Of a DNA stretch of 31,093 nt, positions 1 through 8,911 are shown piece by piece. A model generated the notes under the pieces. That model was not told the DNA's origin, made no database searches, and worked only from the letters and a program-made list of their open reading frames with translations. The translations under genes and the position numbers were made by a program. The stretch is from Entamoeba invadens IP1 (lineage: Eukaryota > Evosea > Mastigamoebida > Endamoebidae), in contig NW_004440347.1 in NCBI RefSeq assembly GCF_000330505.1, positions 1-31,093 on the forward strand, given 5' to 3'. How positions within the stretch are numbered: position 1 is the first letter of the stretch; every line of letters begins with the position of its first letter.

Positions 1-844
1 GTAAACTTTTTTTGGAATTCTAATGAAATTTTCTGAAGAGCAACGCGTCATGACGTTTGCGATATATAAAACAGTCTAAATGTTATAATAAATATATTAT
101 AATTGTATTATTTTGATATATTAATAATTTATAATAAATGTATTATAAACGTATTGTTTAAAATATATTAATAATTTATAATAAATATATAATATATTAT
201 TAATAACAAACAGAGACAGTGTTATATTCCCAGTTATATCTGATATGTAAATCGACTGCTCCGCTTGCTCGCTTCAGACTTTTACATGTGAGTGAGTGCA
301 TTTGGTCTACTCTATCTTCTTTAGTATTAAAGTTGAAGAGGGTGACCTCATCCTTGTCTTTTCCTGTTTTGTTGAGTGTAATTTCGAATCCCGTACCTTC
401 ATGTTTTGAAGAAAAGTCGTTTTGTTTGTCTGATAAAATGACACTAACAGCGCCATCGCCGTTCAGTTGCTTGAAAGGAATGACGATATCCACTGATGTT
501 TGGTCTGTAATCTAAATGTAAGACTATACTAGTAAGAAATAGTAAAATAACTATAAATAACTAGAACAAACTTCTTTTTGGCAATAAGTCGAAGCGGATG
601 GATTTGTAATAGTAAAAACGTTCATTTCATTCTCAATATTACTTTTCACATAAAGCTCGTTAGTTTCTAACATAGAAAGAGTACTATCCGCTTTCTTTTC
701 ATATTGCATCGAAAATTTTGATTGTTGCCGTCTCAGAAAAGGCATACGAGAAGCACTCAGGACAACTAGACTGAGAAATATCATGCACATCTCAATACTA
801 TATTTGAAAGTTCTTGAATTGTTCGACAAACTAAAGAGACTCAT
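1..844 (-). CDS. Small membrane-anchored hypothetical protein, 3 exons, partial at the left edge
   Basis: Not a family I recognise. Exons read 844..572, 511..212 and 75..1, all joined in phase 0, and the last is still open at the window edge, so the C-terminus is missing. The 91 + 100 + at least 25 residues have one hydrophobic segment near residues 19-32 (IEMCMIFLSLVVLS) followed by RRQQ. This suggests a type II membrane anchor or an uncleaved signal. The rest is polar, with Cys in exons 1 and 2. I start at ATG 844; a GTG codon lies directly upstream. Both introns open with GTTTGTT and both end in ACATTTAG, which is strong support for the splicing. Without the second splice the protein would end at 200 after a false tail (VCY). 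The gene points the same way as the LRR-PP2C gene upstream of it. Confidence 0.7.
76..211 (-). other. Intron 2 of the left-edge gene (136 nt)
   Basis: Begins GTTTGTTATTA and ends AACATTTAG. It is almost purely A/T. Removal gives a further 25-codon open frame (TVLYIANVMTRC...) reaching base 1 in phase 0. It shares its acceptor with intron 1. Confidence 0.7.
512..571 (-). other. Intron 1 of the left-edge gene (60 nt)
   Basis: Begins GTTTGTTCTAG and ends TTACATTTAG on the minus strand. Removing it joins two reading frames in phase 0 (residues QKE to ITDQ). Confidence 0.85.
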
Positions 845-1364
845 CACTGTATTATTAATTATATTAAATTTTATTATATATTTTACTTTTTAAACAATCG
901 AATTCTAATGTGTTACATATATAGTACATTGTTATCAATTCCATACTGATTAAATTAGTATTGTATTTATATATATTTATTAAATAAAAAACTAGTAATC
1001 AAATTAAAGAAATAGTTGTTAAACTTTTTCAATTGTTTTTTTGAAATTCCATTATCGTCGAACAAAATTCAAGTAGTCTAATAAACAGGAAATCTTGAAT
1101 TTATTAACTAAATTTCCCGAATTTCATAATTTTATCAATTATATTAAATTACACAGCCCAAAAAGTGAAAAATACCACAAAATGTCTATATATATCCCAG
1201 TTAAACGAGTCAATAAAAAAATACAAAAATATTATAATTAAATTTAATAATAAATTATTCAAAATAATTCCAAATTATTCTAAATTAATAACAATCTAAA
1301 CGAATTAATAAAAAAACAACACAGAAAACAAGTTGAAGAGATAGTAATGATTCTATGACAGATT
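845..1364. other. Spacer, with a dispersed repeat copy
   Basis: AT-rich spacer between the left-edge gene (promoter side) and the 3' end of the LRR-PP2C gene. It holds a block at about 1059-1230 that resembles 8272-8440. No further gene is seen. A TTTAAAAAGTAAAA stretch lies about 45 bp before ATG 844 and could be the TATA-like element of that gene. Confidence 0.5.
1059..1230 (+). repeat. Diverged dispersed repeat, copy A
   Basis: Shares ordered blocks with 8272-8440: GAACAAAATTCAAGT, then GGAAAT.TTGA.TTTATTAA.TAAATTTCC, then CAAAAA..GAAAA.C.CAAAATGT and ATATCCC. The spacing is similar in both copies. No terminal inverted repeats or target duplication are evident, so the class is unknown. 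Confidence 0.5.
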
Positions 1365-4300
1365 CTATGACATGAGCTTGCAAACAATCACAGAAATATT
1401 ATCACCACATCCATTGTTGTATGCTATATCTCGAATAGATGACGCAATCACCCAAGCAGCCTCATTACTCATTCTTCGACAGATATCACCAACTACTTCA
1501 TTCGACAAAATGTCAAACACCCCGTCACAACATAACACGACACACACATCATCAACACCCCTCTCAACACAACTGATTTGTGGTTGACACACACATACAG
1601 AAGAACACGTCAAATCTCCAAGTGTCCGTGTCAAGACAACTTCCCCGTTCACTTTATTGTGATCGATGAACCCGTCCGCCTCGCGAATTCGGTGGAGTTC
1701 GTCCGGGTTCGAAATCGTGTGGTCTTCATTCACTACAACTAACGACCGCCGACGAACTATCAGACATCTCGAGTCTCCAGCGTTCGCCACAAAGTACTTC
1801 TGTGGGGTGACTAACACTACATTCGCGGCACTCCCGTCTTTGAATTTGGAATTTGTTATTCGCTGTAAATAAATACTCAATGAATTCTTAAATAGTATAA
1901 TATACTATACTATACTATAATATAATATTGTATAGTATTATATTATAGTATATACTATTATTAGTATTATACTATTAAATAAAATAAAATAGTATTATGT
2001 AGTTATAAATAGAAACAAACCGTATTAATCTCAAGGAACGTATTTGATAGCCCATCCTCTATAGACGTCTGAGTGTTCTTCCCTAAGATACTCGCAAAGC
2101 ACTCTGGGAACTGTGAGGCGCAAAATCGGGAACAATCTGTTCCTGAATGGCCATCAAAGATCGACATGTAGTGAAAGCCAACACCTAAAAAGTTGGTGAT
2201 GGCTACTAAAGTGTCTTGCATCGAGTCACGCCGCCCACACATATTGGTCGTCCCCATCTCGACAGGACATTCACACGAATTCTCTTCGAATTGTGGCGCC
2301 GAAAGGGGAAGCTTGAGTTGGTTACAATAGGCGTTTTCAAGGAAGAGTAATGGCGTGTGAATGATTGTTTGTGGACGGTTTCTGTCGCGCTTCTCGGTGT
2401 TAACATAGGAGATCTCAAAGATCTTCATCTTCTTCACTGATACGATTTCTAAAGGGTATTGGACACACGGCACAGTCCCTGTAAAACTGACATCCTCCAA
2501 TTTTTGAAGTAACGACAAGTTGCTTGGGATCGTCAAATTCCGGTTGAACGCAAGTGACAATGACTTCACGTTAGAAAGTTGGACGACTTGGTCTGCCGAA
2601 ATCAGGTTGTTGCACCCCAAGTCCAGTACCACTAGATTTTCCAATACTTCTTATTAGTATAATATATAGTATAATATAAATAAATATATATGGTAAAATA
2701 TATAATATTTAATATATTTTAATATATTATAAAGTAAAATTATATAAATATATATAGTATATAATAAAGTATAATTAATATAGTATAATTTTAATATAAT
2801 TTTAATATAAATATATAAACAAACGACTAAGGTTCTTTGGAAGGTCAGAGATATAGTTACACGTAGCAAAAAGGTTCGTCAACTTCTTGAGCTTCAAAAT
2901 GTCTTGAGGGAACTCTGCGAATTTGTTATGAGAGATATTCAACTCGAGTAACCCGTTTAACTGTGTGAGTGAAGTTGGCAAAGTTACGAGATTATTTAAA
3001 GCGAGTTGGAGGTGTTGTAAATGGGGGATGTACTGAAAAAGGGAACTTGGGAGTTGGCTGAGGGCGTTGTTACTTAAATTCAATTTGAGTAAATGGGAAT
3101 AATTAATTCCCTTTTCTGGGAAGACAGAAATTCTGTTAGAAGCCAAGTTGAGTGATTTTAAGTCTTGGTGGAGTCTATTTTGTTCGACGTTGTAAATGAC
3201 GTTGTTTGTTAAGTCCAACTCGGCAATAGTTTTCAAATCAGCTGTATTTGGCACTCTCTGCAAGAAGTTGTCTTTCAATTTGAGAGAAGCGACGGAGTCG
3301 TTAGCTGTGCAGTTCAACGCTTCCAATCGATTTCTTTCAAACATCAATTCGCAGTTGTCCACGGTGAATTCAGCCTTGGGCATCATAGAGTCTGTTATCA
3401 TGATGTCGTACAAGTTCGGGAGTTTCCTGAGGAACTTTGGGAATTTCGTGAGACGACTGCGGACGATGACAAGTGAGTTCAAATTTGTCAAATGGGTGAT
3501 TTCCTCTGGAATGTCCTTCAGCAAACAGTCCGTGAACGCAATGGATTTCAAATTCGTCAAATTTGATATTTCCGTTGGAATCGTTTGGATCAAGTTATCG
3601 CCAAATTCAATCGAATACAACTGGGTGAGCGTCAAAACCTCCTTTGGAATGTGCGTGAAGTTGTTGTGGAGGAGTTTCAGTTGGTTCAAATTCCTCATCC
3701 CGCCTATCCCATTTAACTCAGACAAATAGTTGTAACACAGCCACAGCGTTTTGATCGAATACAGTTTCCCTAAGACCCCCGGAAATTGAGTGAACTTGTT
3801 ATTACATAAGTCGACCTATTCATTACTATAAATTTACTATAAATTTACTATTAAACAAACAAATGTCAGTTTGGTCAGTGTCGAGAGACTACTTGGAAGG
3901 TCTTTCAGGCGATTTGCAGTGATTGTCATATTGACCAAACTCGTCATCTTCGACATCTCATCGGGAAGACTCTCGATTTTGTTCTGCCCTAGAATGATCT
4001 CCTGTAAATTGCTCATCTCACCTATTCGACTCGGCACTATGGAAATCGAGTTGTTCGACAAATCAAGAGTCTTCAGATTCTGAAGACTTAAAAGCACCTC
4101 GGGAACCTTCGAGAGTAAGTTCCCTCTGAACCGGACTAGTGTCAGTGCAGTGAACTTCCCGAAATTCAAGTCAAGTTCCTTCAAGTCAATTTTACTATTT
4201 GGTTTAGTTTGAATTACTATTATTTATAGTATCGTTGCATGACAAACTCTGATGTTATTAAGACTCAAGTCTAGCATTTTCAAGGTGCGGTATTGCCTAA

Positions 4301-4367
4301 AAGCGTCTTGTGGGACCGCGTCGAGTCCTTGAGATTTCATTACAACGGTATTAGGAGCCTGTGACAT
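1365..4367 (-). CDS. Leucine-rich repeat protein with C-terminal PP2C (PPM) phosphatase domain, 5 exons
   Basis: Probable Mn/Mg-dependent Ser/Thr phosphatase targeted by leucine-rich repeats, broadly PHLPP-like in architecture. Exons read 4367..4248, 4178..3861, 3815..2825, 2646..2021 and 1862..1365, giving about 850 aa. Residues ~25-540 are LRRs of about 23 residues (LxxLxLxxNxIxxIP). The PP2C domain spans ~600-850: RRDSMQD (615-621, equivalent of RxxMED), FDGHSG (640-645), NAGDSR (712-717), LTRTLGD, CDGVFD (797-802) and GDNIS (838-842). The metal-binding Asp residues are therefore present, and it should be catalytically competent. The LRR period stays at exactly 23 across introns 1 and 3, which is how I chose their acceptors. 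No signal peptide or membrane segment is seen, so it is probably cytoplasmic. The PP2C exon is GC-richer than its surroundings. Confidence 0.88.
1863..2020 (-). other. LRR-PP2C intron 4 (158 nt)
   Basis: Begins GTTTGTTTCTA, ends TATTTACAG and is AT-rich with a run of TATAC/TATAG repeats. It joins the PP2C halves in phase 0 (LEINT to RITNS). Confidence 0.85.
2647..2824 (-). other. LRR-PP2C intron 3 (178 nt, nearly pure A/T)
   Basis: Begins GTTTGTTTATA and ends AATAAGAAG, phase 1. The AAG acceptor is preferred because it alone keeps the 23-residue LRR period (LPKNLS-LLENLVVL). An acceptor 3 nt earlier would add one residue. Confidence 0.7.
3816..3860 (-). other. LRR-PP2C intron 2 (45 nt)
   Basis: Begins GTTTGTTTAA and ends ATGAATAG. 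The splice yields the LRR segment KLTF-VDLCNNKFTQFP in phase 0. Confidence 0.9.
4179..4247 (-). other. LRR-PP2C intron 1 (69 nt)
   Basis: Begins GTTTGTCATG. The TAG acceptors are followed by TAA in phase 0, so the working acceptor is read as TTGAAG at 4179. That gives LDLSLNNIR-ELDLNFGKF with an exact 23-residue LRR period. The acceptor is inferred. Confidence 0.6.
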
Positions 4368-5888
4368 TGAAATGAATATTTTGATCTTAAAAAAGAACTT
4401 TTGTTGTTTCTTTGTCTACTGAAAAACGTACTGCAAGAACGGGACTTGTGAAATGGGAAACTGGTTTAGCTCTTTTCACTTAAACAAGTGGACTGACATT
4501 TTTTAAATTGAAATCTGGCTCTAAAAGCTCTCTTTTCCCGATATTGTAGCATTTTTAACGCTTAAATTATATTAATATACTAAGAGTTGATTCTTAGGCT
4601 TTTTCGTTGTTTAAGGCTAAGTCGAGTATTTATAAGTTGATCATTTTTAAGGCATTTGGATGATTTTGGTCGTATTCAAATTTTTTTATAAAAAATATTG
4701 CAGTGGATAATAAAATTATTTTAATAAAATCAATCAGTCATCAAATAACTTTGTTCAACAGATGGGTAAAAAAGATGTAAAAATATAATTATGCCTAGCA
4801 CGCTTTTGTAAAAGCTAAATTAACAATATTGCTGTACATTTTTACGAAAAAAAGATCAATAAATATCGGGAAATCTCCGAAAGAATAGGTAATATACTTT
4901 TTACTCTGTGAGTTTTGAAATAAAAATTTATATTTTTTGGAAGCAAAAGTTGAAAACTTTTTTTTCGTTGTTTCTTCACCGAATTGTTGTTATTATTGAA
5001 AAGCATTACAGATAGTGTATTTACAGGGTGCCAGACTTATTTTAAGAAATGAAATAAGTTAGGCATTGACTATCATATCAAATATTTTTGAGAAAAAAGT
5101 AAATAAAAAAATTAAACCCGTATTTTTACATTAATGAATCACATTATTTATTGGCACCCATTAAATACTTTATTTCTATTTTTTTGTAATATGTTTTGTT
5201 GTTTTACTTACCATAGAAAAGCAGTATATATTGAAATATTTCAATTAATGACTTTTATATTAAAATGAAGTGATAAAATATATATCATATTTTAAAAATA
5301 AATGATTTAAAACTGAATATCTTCAACAAATTTATATTTCCACTTCCATATCGTTTGCAAGTGAGATATAGTGCTATGTTTTATCACACTTGTTGTTATT
5401 ATTTTTATTACACAAAAACATGCTTGTAAATTGAGAACTAAAGTTGTTGTTATAATTCGTAATTTATTGTTTATTGCCCATATCCACCTTTCATTTTTGA
5501 TAATGTTTATGTTGTTTTAATTTAAAAAAAATATAAGTTTTAAAGTAACACTTAATATGTTTTAATAGAGAAATGTCACTTGTGAAACGTGAAAATATAT
5601 TAATATCATAAGTTGTTAAGAAGAGACCATTATCGATTTAAATGTTTAATCAATCAATAATAGTTATTCGAGACTTAATATAGAATGCATTTATTGACAC
5701 AACTTTTATTTATCAAACATATATTTGGAAATGTTTTACTAATGTACATTTAAATAAAATGTTTAAGCGATTTCTTTTCAATATTCATTCATGTCTTCTG
5801 TTATTATTTATTAAATTATCAGTTCTATTGGTATAATCAACACACACGAAAAACGTTCAAACAAAACACATTTCAACATCAAATTCTT
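4368..5888. other. 1.5 kb AT-rich spacer
   Basis: Upstream of the LRR-PP2C gene and downstream of the proline-rich gene. I see no open frame worth reporting. The only structure noted is an inverted GGGTGCCA pair at 5024-5161. Confidence 0.5.
5024..5161. repeat. Short inverted repeat pair, possible 138 bp miniature element
   Basis: GGGTGCCA at 5026-5033 and TGGCACCC at 5152-5159 are in inverted orientation. Each is bracketed by TA (5022-5023 and 5162-5163), as for a Tc1/mariner-type insertion. The outermost two bases do not pair (CA against AT), and similarity does not extend inward, so this may be chance. An internal hairpin ACTTATTT/AAATAAGT lies at the left. Confidence 0.3.
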
Positions 5889-7403
5889 TCAAAATTTCTT
5901 AGGTTTAAATTTAGTTCCTGTCTCATTAATATCGACCTTCACGTCTCCATTTTCGTCCAATTTGACTTCAGGCTTTACGTCAGTTTCGAACTTAAAAGTT
6001 GGTCCCGACTTTTCTTTCACGTCTTTATTATTTCTCTTCATGTCGACATCAAAGCATCCATCTTCTCCTGGCTTTTTCCCGACATGGTATTTAGTCTCGA
6101 CGCACCCCAAATCGTCACAGACGACGGTGTCTTGATTTTTCAATTTTGGCTTCACTTTCAGTCCCAAGTCGATTTTCCTCTTTCCATCTTCTTCGACGAT
6201 CTCCGGTCGGAATTCTGTCTCCACCGCGACTTTCATATCAAATTCGGCATTTTCGTCCCCAGTCATCCGTACAGCAGCTTTCTTCTTCCCTTCTTTCTCA
6301 GCAACTTTGAACTGTTCGGAATGATAGACTTCCTTCCCAACTACCTTCGCTTGCCCTTTCGCAGCTTTCCACTCCTCAGTCTCCTTCGCTTTGCTGTACG
6401 AACTCTTTGCAGTCACTTTTGCCTCGCCCATGCGTTGTTTCATCCCAGCTTTTTGGTCGGCATCAATTTTGGGGACTTCCTTCTTCGTCGCCTTCCAGCA
6501 CTCACCCGCACTCTCGCCTTTGATCGCACAAAGCGCACCAGAGGCTAGGCCAGAACAAAGACCTTTTGCCTGTTTTGAAGTGGCGACTGCTTTGGCTGCG
6601 CTTGCTGTTTGGTGTGAAGCTTGTTTGAACTCTTCTGTTTTGACGGCTTTTTTAGCGCCAGAGTACGCTGTTTTTGATGCTTGAATAGATTGTTGTTTCG
6701 CAAACTCTTTTTGTTCGGCAGTCATTGGAGGAAGCTTTTTGTAGACCTCGACGGTATCTCCAGCAATGTTCTTGGCCATTTCAGTTTTATTTGTTTTGGG
6801 TTTGGCGTTTTGTCCATCATCGTCACAGTCTTGAACGTCTCCGTCAGGTTCGATCTGCTCACAACAAGTACTTTGAGACTCAAACGTTTCACTTTGGTGC
6901 ACTGGATGTGTTGTGCTTATTTGATGTTGTGGAATATCACTACCAACTCCTTGGACTTGTTCACTTGACTTGAATGAAGTCGGTTTAAATGGAACAACTT
7001 CGGATTGTTTTTGAGGAAGCTTTGGAGGAAGAGATTTATGTGGAAGTTTTGGAGGTTCGGTGGTTTCTTTTACTCTGTGTGGCAATTGTGGTGGTTGTTT
7101 TTGTTCGACATTTCCGTTTAAATTTTCAACCTCTTGTTTTTCGTCTGAAGTGAAATCATATAATTCTGGAATTCGTTGGGGAAGCTTAGGCGGAGCTTTT
7201 TGGGGAATTTTTGGAGGAACTGGATTTTCTGGAATTTCGGTCTTTAAATTTTCGAATTCCAAACTGTCGATTTGTTGTTGTTGGTTGACTTCTTTATGTG
7301 GGAGCTTTGGGGGAAGTTGTTTATGCGGAGGTGGTGGAGCTGGTTTTTTGTTAGGTGGTGGGGCCTGGCCTCCAATAGTGAAGCTTGTTTTGTTGAAACT
7401 CAT
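5889..7403 (-). CDS. Proline-rich adaptor-like protein with seven SH3-ligand motifs and Ala/Lys repeats
   Basis: A 504 aa single-exon protein that I cannot assign to a named family. Residues 1-140 are proline-rich with seven PxxPx(K/R) motifs, the class II SH3 ligand form: PPPPHK (23-28), PPKLPHK (31-37), PPKIPQK (63-69), PPKLPQR (71-77), PPQLPHR (104-110), PPKLPHK (117-123) and PPKLPQK (126-132). Residues ~185-196 are acidic. Residues ~225-375 are Ala/Lys-rich and helical, with a degenerate repeat (AYSGAKKAVKTEEFKQA, SYSKAKETEEWKAAKG, VYHSEQFKVAEKEG). Residues ~380-504 alternate hydrophobic and charged residues (VKPKLKN, FKFETDVKPEVKLDENGDVKVD), suggesting beta repeats. No signal peptide or membrane segment is seen. 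The inferred role is a cytoplasmic scaffold recruiting SH3 proteins. ATG 7403 is the first Met and the protein ends KPKKF. Confidence 0.85.
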   Translation of the reverse strand: MSFNKTSFTIGGQAPPPNKKPAPPPPHKQLPPKLPHKEVNQQQQIDSLEFENLKTEIPENPVPPKIPQKAPPKLPQRIPELYDFTSDEKQEVENLNGNVEQKQPPQLPHRVKETTEPPKLPHKSLPPKLPQKQSEVVPFKPTSFKSSEQVQGVGSDIPQHQISTTHPVHQSETFESQSTCCEQIEPDGDVQDCDDDGQNAKPKTNKTEMAKNIAGDTVEVYKKLPPMTAEQKEFAKQQSIQASKTAYSGAKKAVKTEEFKQASHQTASAAKAVATSKQAKGLCSGLASGALCAIKGESAGECWKATKKEVPKIDADQKAGMKQRMGEAKVTAKSSYSKAKETEEWKAAKGQAKVVGKEVYHSEQFKVAEKEGKKKAAVRMTGDENAEFDMKVAVETEFRPEIVEEDGKRKIDLGLKVKPKLKNQDTVVCDDLGCVETKYHVGKKPGEDGCFDVDMKRNNKDVKEKSGPTFKFETDVKPEVKLDENGDVKVDINETGTKFKPKKF

Positions 7404-7821
7404 GAAAAAATATAGTGGGATGGGTTTCTTTTTTTAATTTATTAATTTCAACCAATTTTCGAATTTTCGAATTTTTTTTTATTTTGTCATTTTTTATATT
7501 CTATCATAAAAGTATTAAATAAATGGGTTTTTAAAGCAATAAATTATTATTATAATTAAATATAATCATTTTTGCAACGTATGTTTTTTTTCAATTTTAA
7601 ACTATAATCTTTTTAATCATAAAACAATTAATTAATTCATTCTAATTAATATTAATGTGTCTTTTGTTTAAATAATCGGGAATTCAATAATAATATAATA
7701 TTGATTAGTTTTGGTTGATGTTGGAATTAATTCATATATTATAATTAAAATATAATATAAATAGTATCATAACTTTGATGCAAAACTTTTTAATACATTA
7801 AAAATGGTTACGAGAGACTTA

Positions 7822-8043
7822 TTACTCTTTTAAAAATAAAAAGAAAATGACGTTAAGTTCCTTATGTAAAATACAATGTGAATACCCCTTCACTCTCCAA
7901 AAGATTAATGTCTTTTTATCAATAATGCTAATAGTTTTAAATTTTAAACGACTTAGATTTTCATATGTGATACAAGTCCAATTTTTTAATTTTGGATAAA
8001 AGTCACCCAAAATCAAGTGTTCAAACTGACGATAATTTGTCAT
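7822..8043 (-). pseudogene. Possible coding relic, 73 codons (TLDc-like?)
   Basis: Opens with ATG 8043 and reads MTNYRQFEHLILGDFYPKLK..., with LKNWTCITYENL and later VKGYSHCILHKELNVIFF. The composition is more protein-like than the AT noise around it. The LxxWT opening and hydrophobic ending vaguely recall the TLDc-like proteins common in Entamoeba, but the match is from memory and weak. It is short, has no visible splice sites and is probably a fragment. Chance remains possible. Confidence 0.2.
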
Positions 8044-8271
8044 TTTGATTATTGACCTTCAGTTTTCATAATAAGTGTTGTTTTTATAGCATACTTCTAA
8101 ATACTATATTAATGATAATAATATTAATTGAATAAATTGATAAAAAATTTATATATGAACATAACTAGTCAACCTTTTTTGGTCTGTAAGTTGTTGTAAA
8201 AAACCAATTAACACAATTTGCTTTTGAATAAAATATTTACTCTGATTTAACAATTAACACTTTAAATAACA

Positions 8272-8440
8272 TTGAACAAAATTCAAGTGGTTTAAAAATC
8301 GGGGAAATGTTGAGTTTATTAAATAAATTTCCGTTTTTTTAGAGTTTGTATTTTGTGCATGAACTATACACAAGTCAAAAAAAGGAAAACCATCAAAAAT
8401 GTGATTAATATCCCTGAAAAAACAGGCCAAAACAAAAATC
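8272..8440 (+). repeat. Diverged dispersed repeat, copy B
   Basis: Partner of 1059-1230 in the same orientation. It opens GAACAAAATTCAAGT, continues with GGGGAAATGTTGAGTTTATT and AAATAAATTTCC, and ends near ATATCCCTGAAA. The copies have diverged with small insertions. No coding content. Confidence 0.5.
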
Positions 8441-8625
8441 AGGGCGTTATTTTAAGTGTTAAGATTTATGGTTTTTACTATAATAAGTATCCACGTATTG
8501 CTTATTAGTAAACAGTAAATTAAAAAATGTGAAGAATAGGATTACAAAGCCATTTTTTGGTATCTAGTAACACTAAAAAAATCAATGTAATGAATAAAAA
8601 TTGGTAATAAAAAAAATCAAACTAC

Positions 8626-8636
8626 CAATAAAAAGA
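8626..8636 (+). promoter_or_regulatory. TATA-like core element of the 82 aa gene
   Basis: CAATAAAAAGA, 37 bp before ATG 8663. The near-identical CAATAAAAAGG lies 38 bp before ATG 26932. GACGAACTC follows directly and contains GAAC, a known Entamoeba promoter core sequence. Confidence 0.45.
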
Positions 8637-8662
8637 CGAACTCAACACTTTAAACATTCCAA

Positions 8663-8911
8663 ATGAACAAAGGAGCTATCAGAGTTAAACGCCCGAATTC
8701 AACCGAATTGGAGTTTATTGGAAACTTTTTGAGTCCAGTCGCAACAATCAAAGAATTGAAAAAGAACGATTTCCTCACTTCACTCGAAGAGCTTCAAGGG
8801 ATGCGCAAGAAGCGGAGCAACAGTGCCAAAAATATAATGCAAACACAACAAGATGAAGAAGACATACCAGACAGATACGACCAACTTCTTTCTATGGTCA
8901 ATGAAAACTAA
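8663..8911 (+). CDS. Small hypothetical protein, 82 aa
   Basis: Not recognised. The reading frame has much higher GC than its flanks, a clean ATG preceded by a TATA-like box at about -37, and a natural TAA stop. The N-terminal half is basic (IRVKRP, then MRKKRSNSAKN near residues 47-57, a plausible phosphorylation or nuclear localisation patch). The C-terminus is acidic (QQDEEDIPDRYDQ). It has no Cys, membrane segment or signal peptide, and is likely soluble with a disordered C-terminal half. It is divergent from the proline-rich gene and isolated in long spacers. An antisense frame (8780-9070) overlaps but is poorer in composition. Confidence 0.6.
   Translation: MNKGAIRVKRPNSTELEFIGNFLSPVATIKELKKNDFLTSLEELQGMRKKRSNSAKNIMQTQQDEEDIPDRYDQLLSMVNEN

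Larger units (their letters stand above)
7404..8662. other. 1.26 kb AT-rich spacer
   Basis: Between divergent genes. It holds a low-confidence 73-codon frame (7822-8043, -), repeat copy B (8272-8440) and, at its end, the TATA-like element of the 82 aa gene. Confidence 0.5.

Noticed and set aside
1700..1715. GGGTTCGAAATC resembling a tRNA T-arm
   Set aside because: Inside the PP2C exon; no acceptor stem or anticodon arm around it.
3196..3729. 177-codon plus-strand frame
   Set aside because: Shadow of LRR exon 3 of the phosphatase gene on the other strand; repetitive composition follows the LRR codons.
7140..7170. ELYDFTSDE (residues 80-88 of the proline-rich protein) resembling the ALYDF start of an SH3 domain
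   Set aside because: The rest of an SH3 fold does not follow; the segment leads into more ligand motifs.
6084..7437. Several plus-strand frames of 82-154 codons
   Set aside because: Antisense shadows of the proline-rich gene, whose motifs clearly lie on the minus strand.
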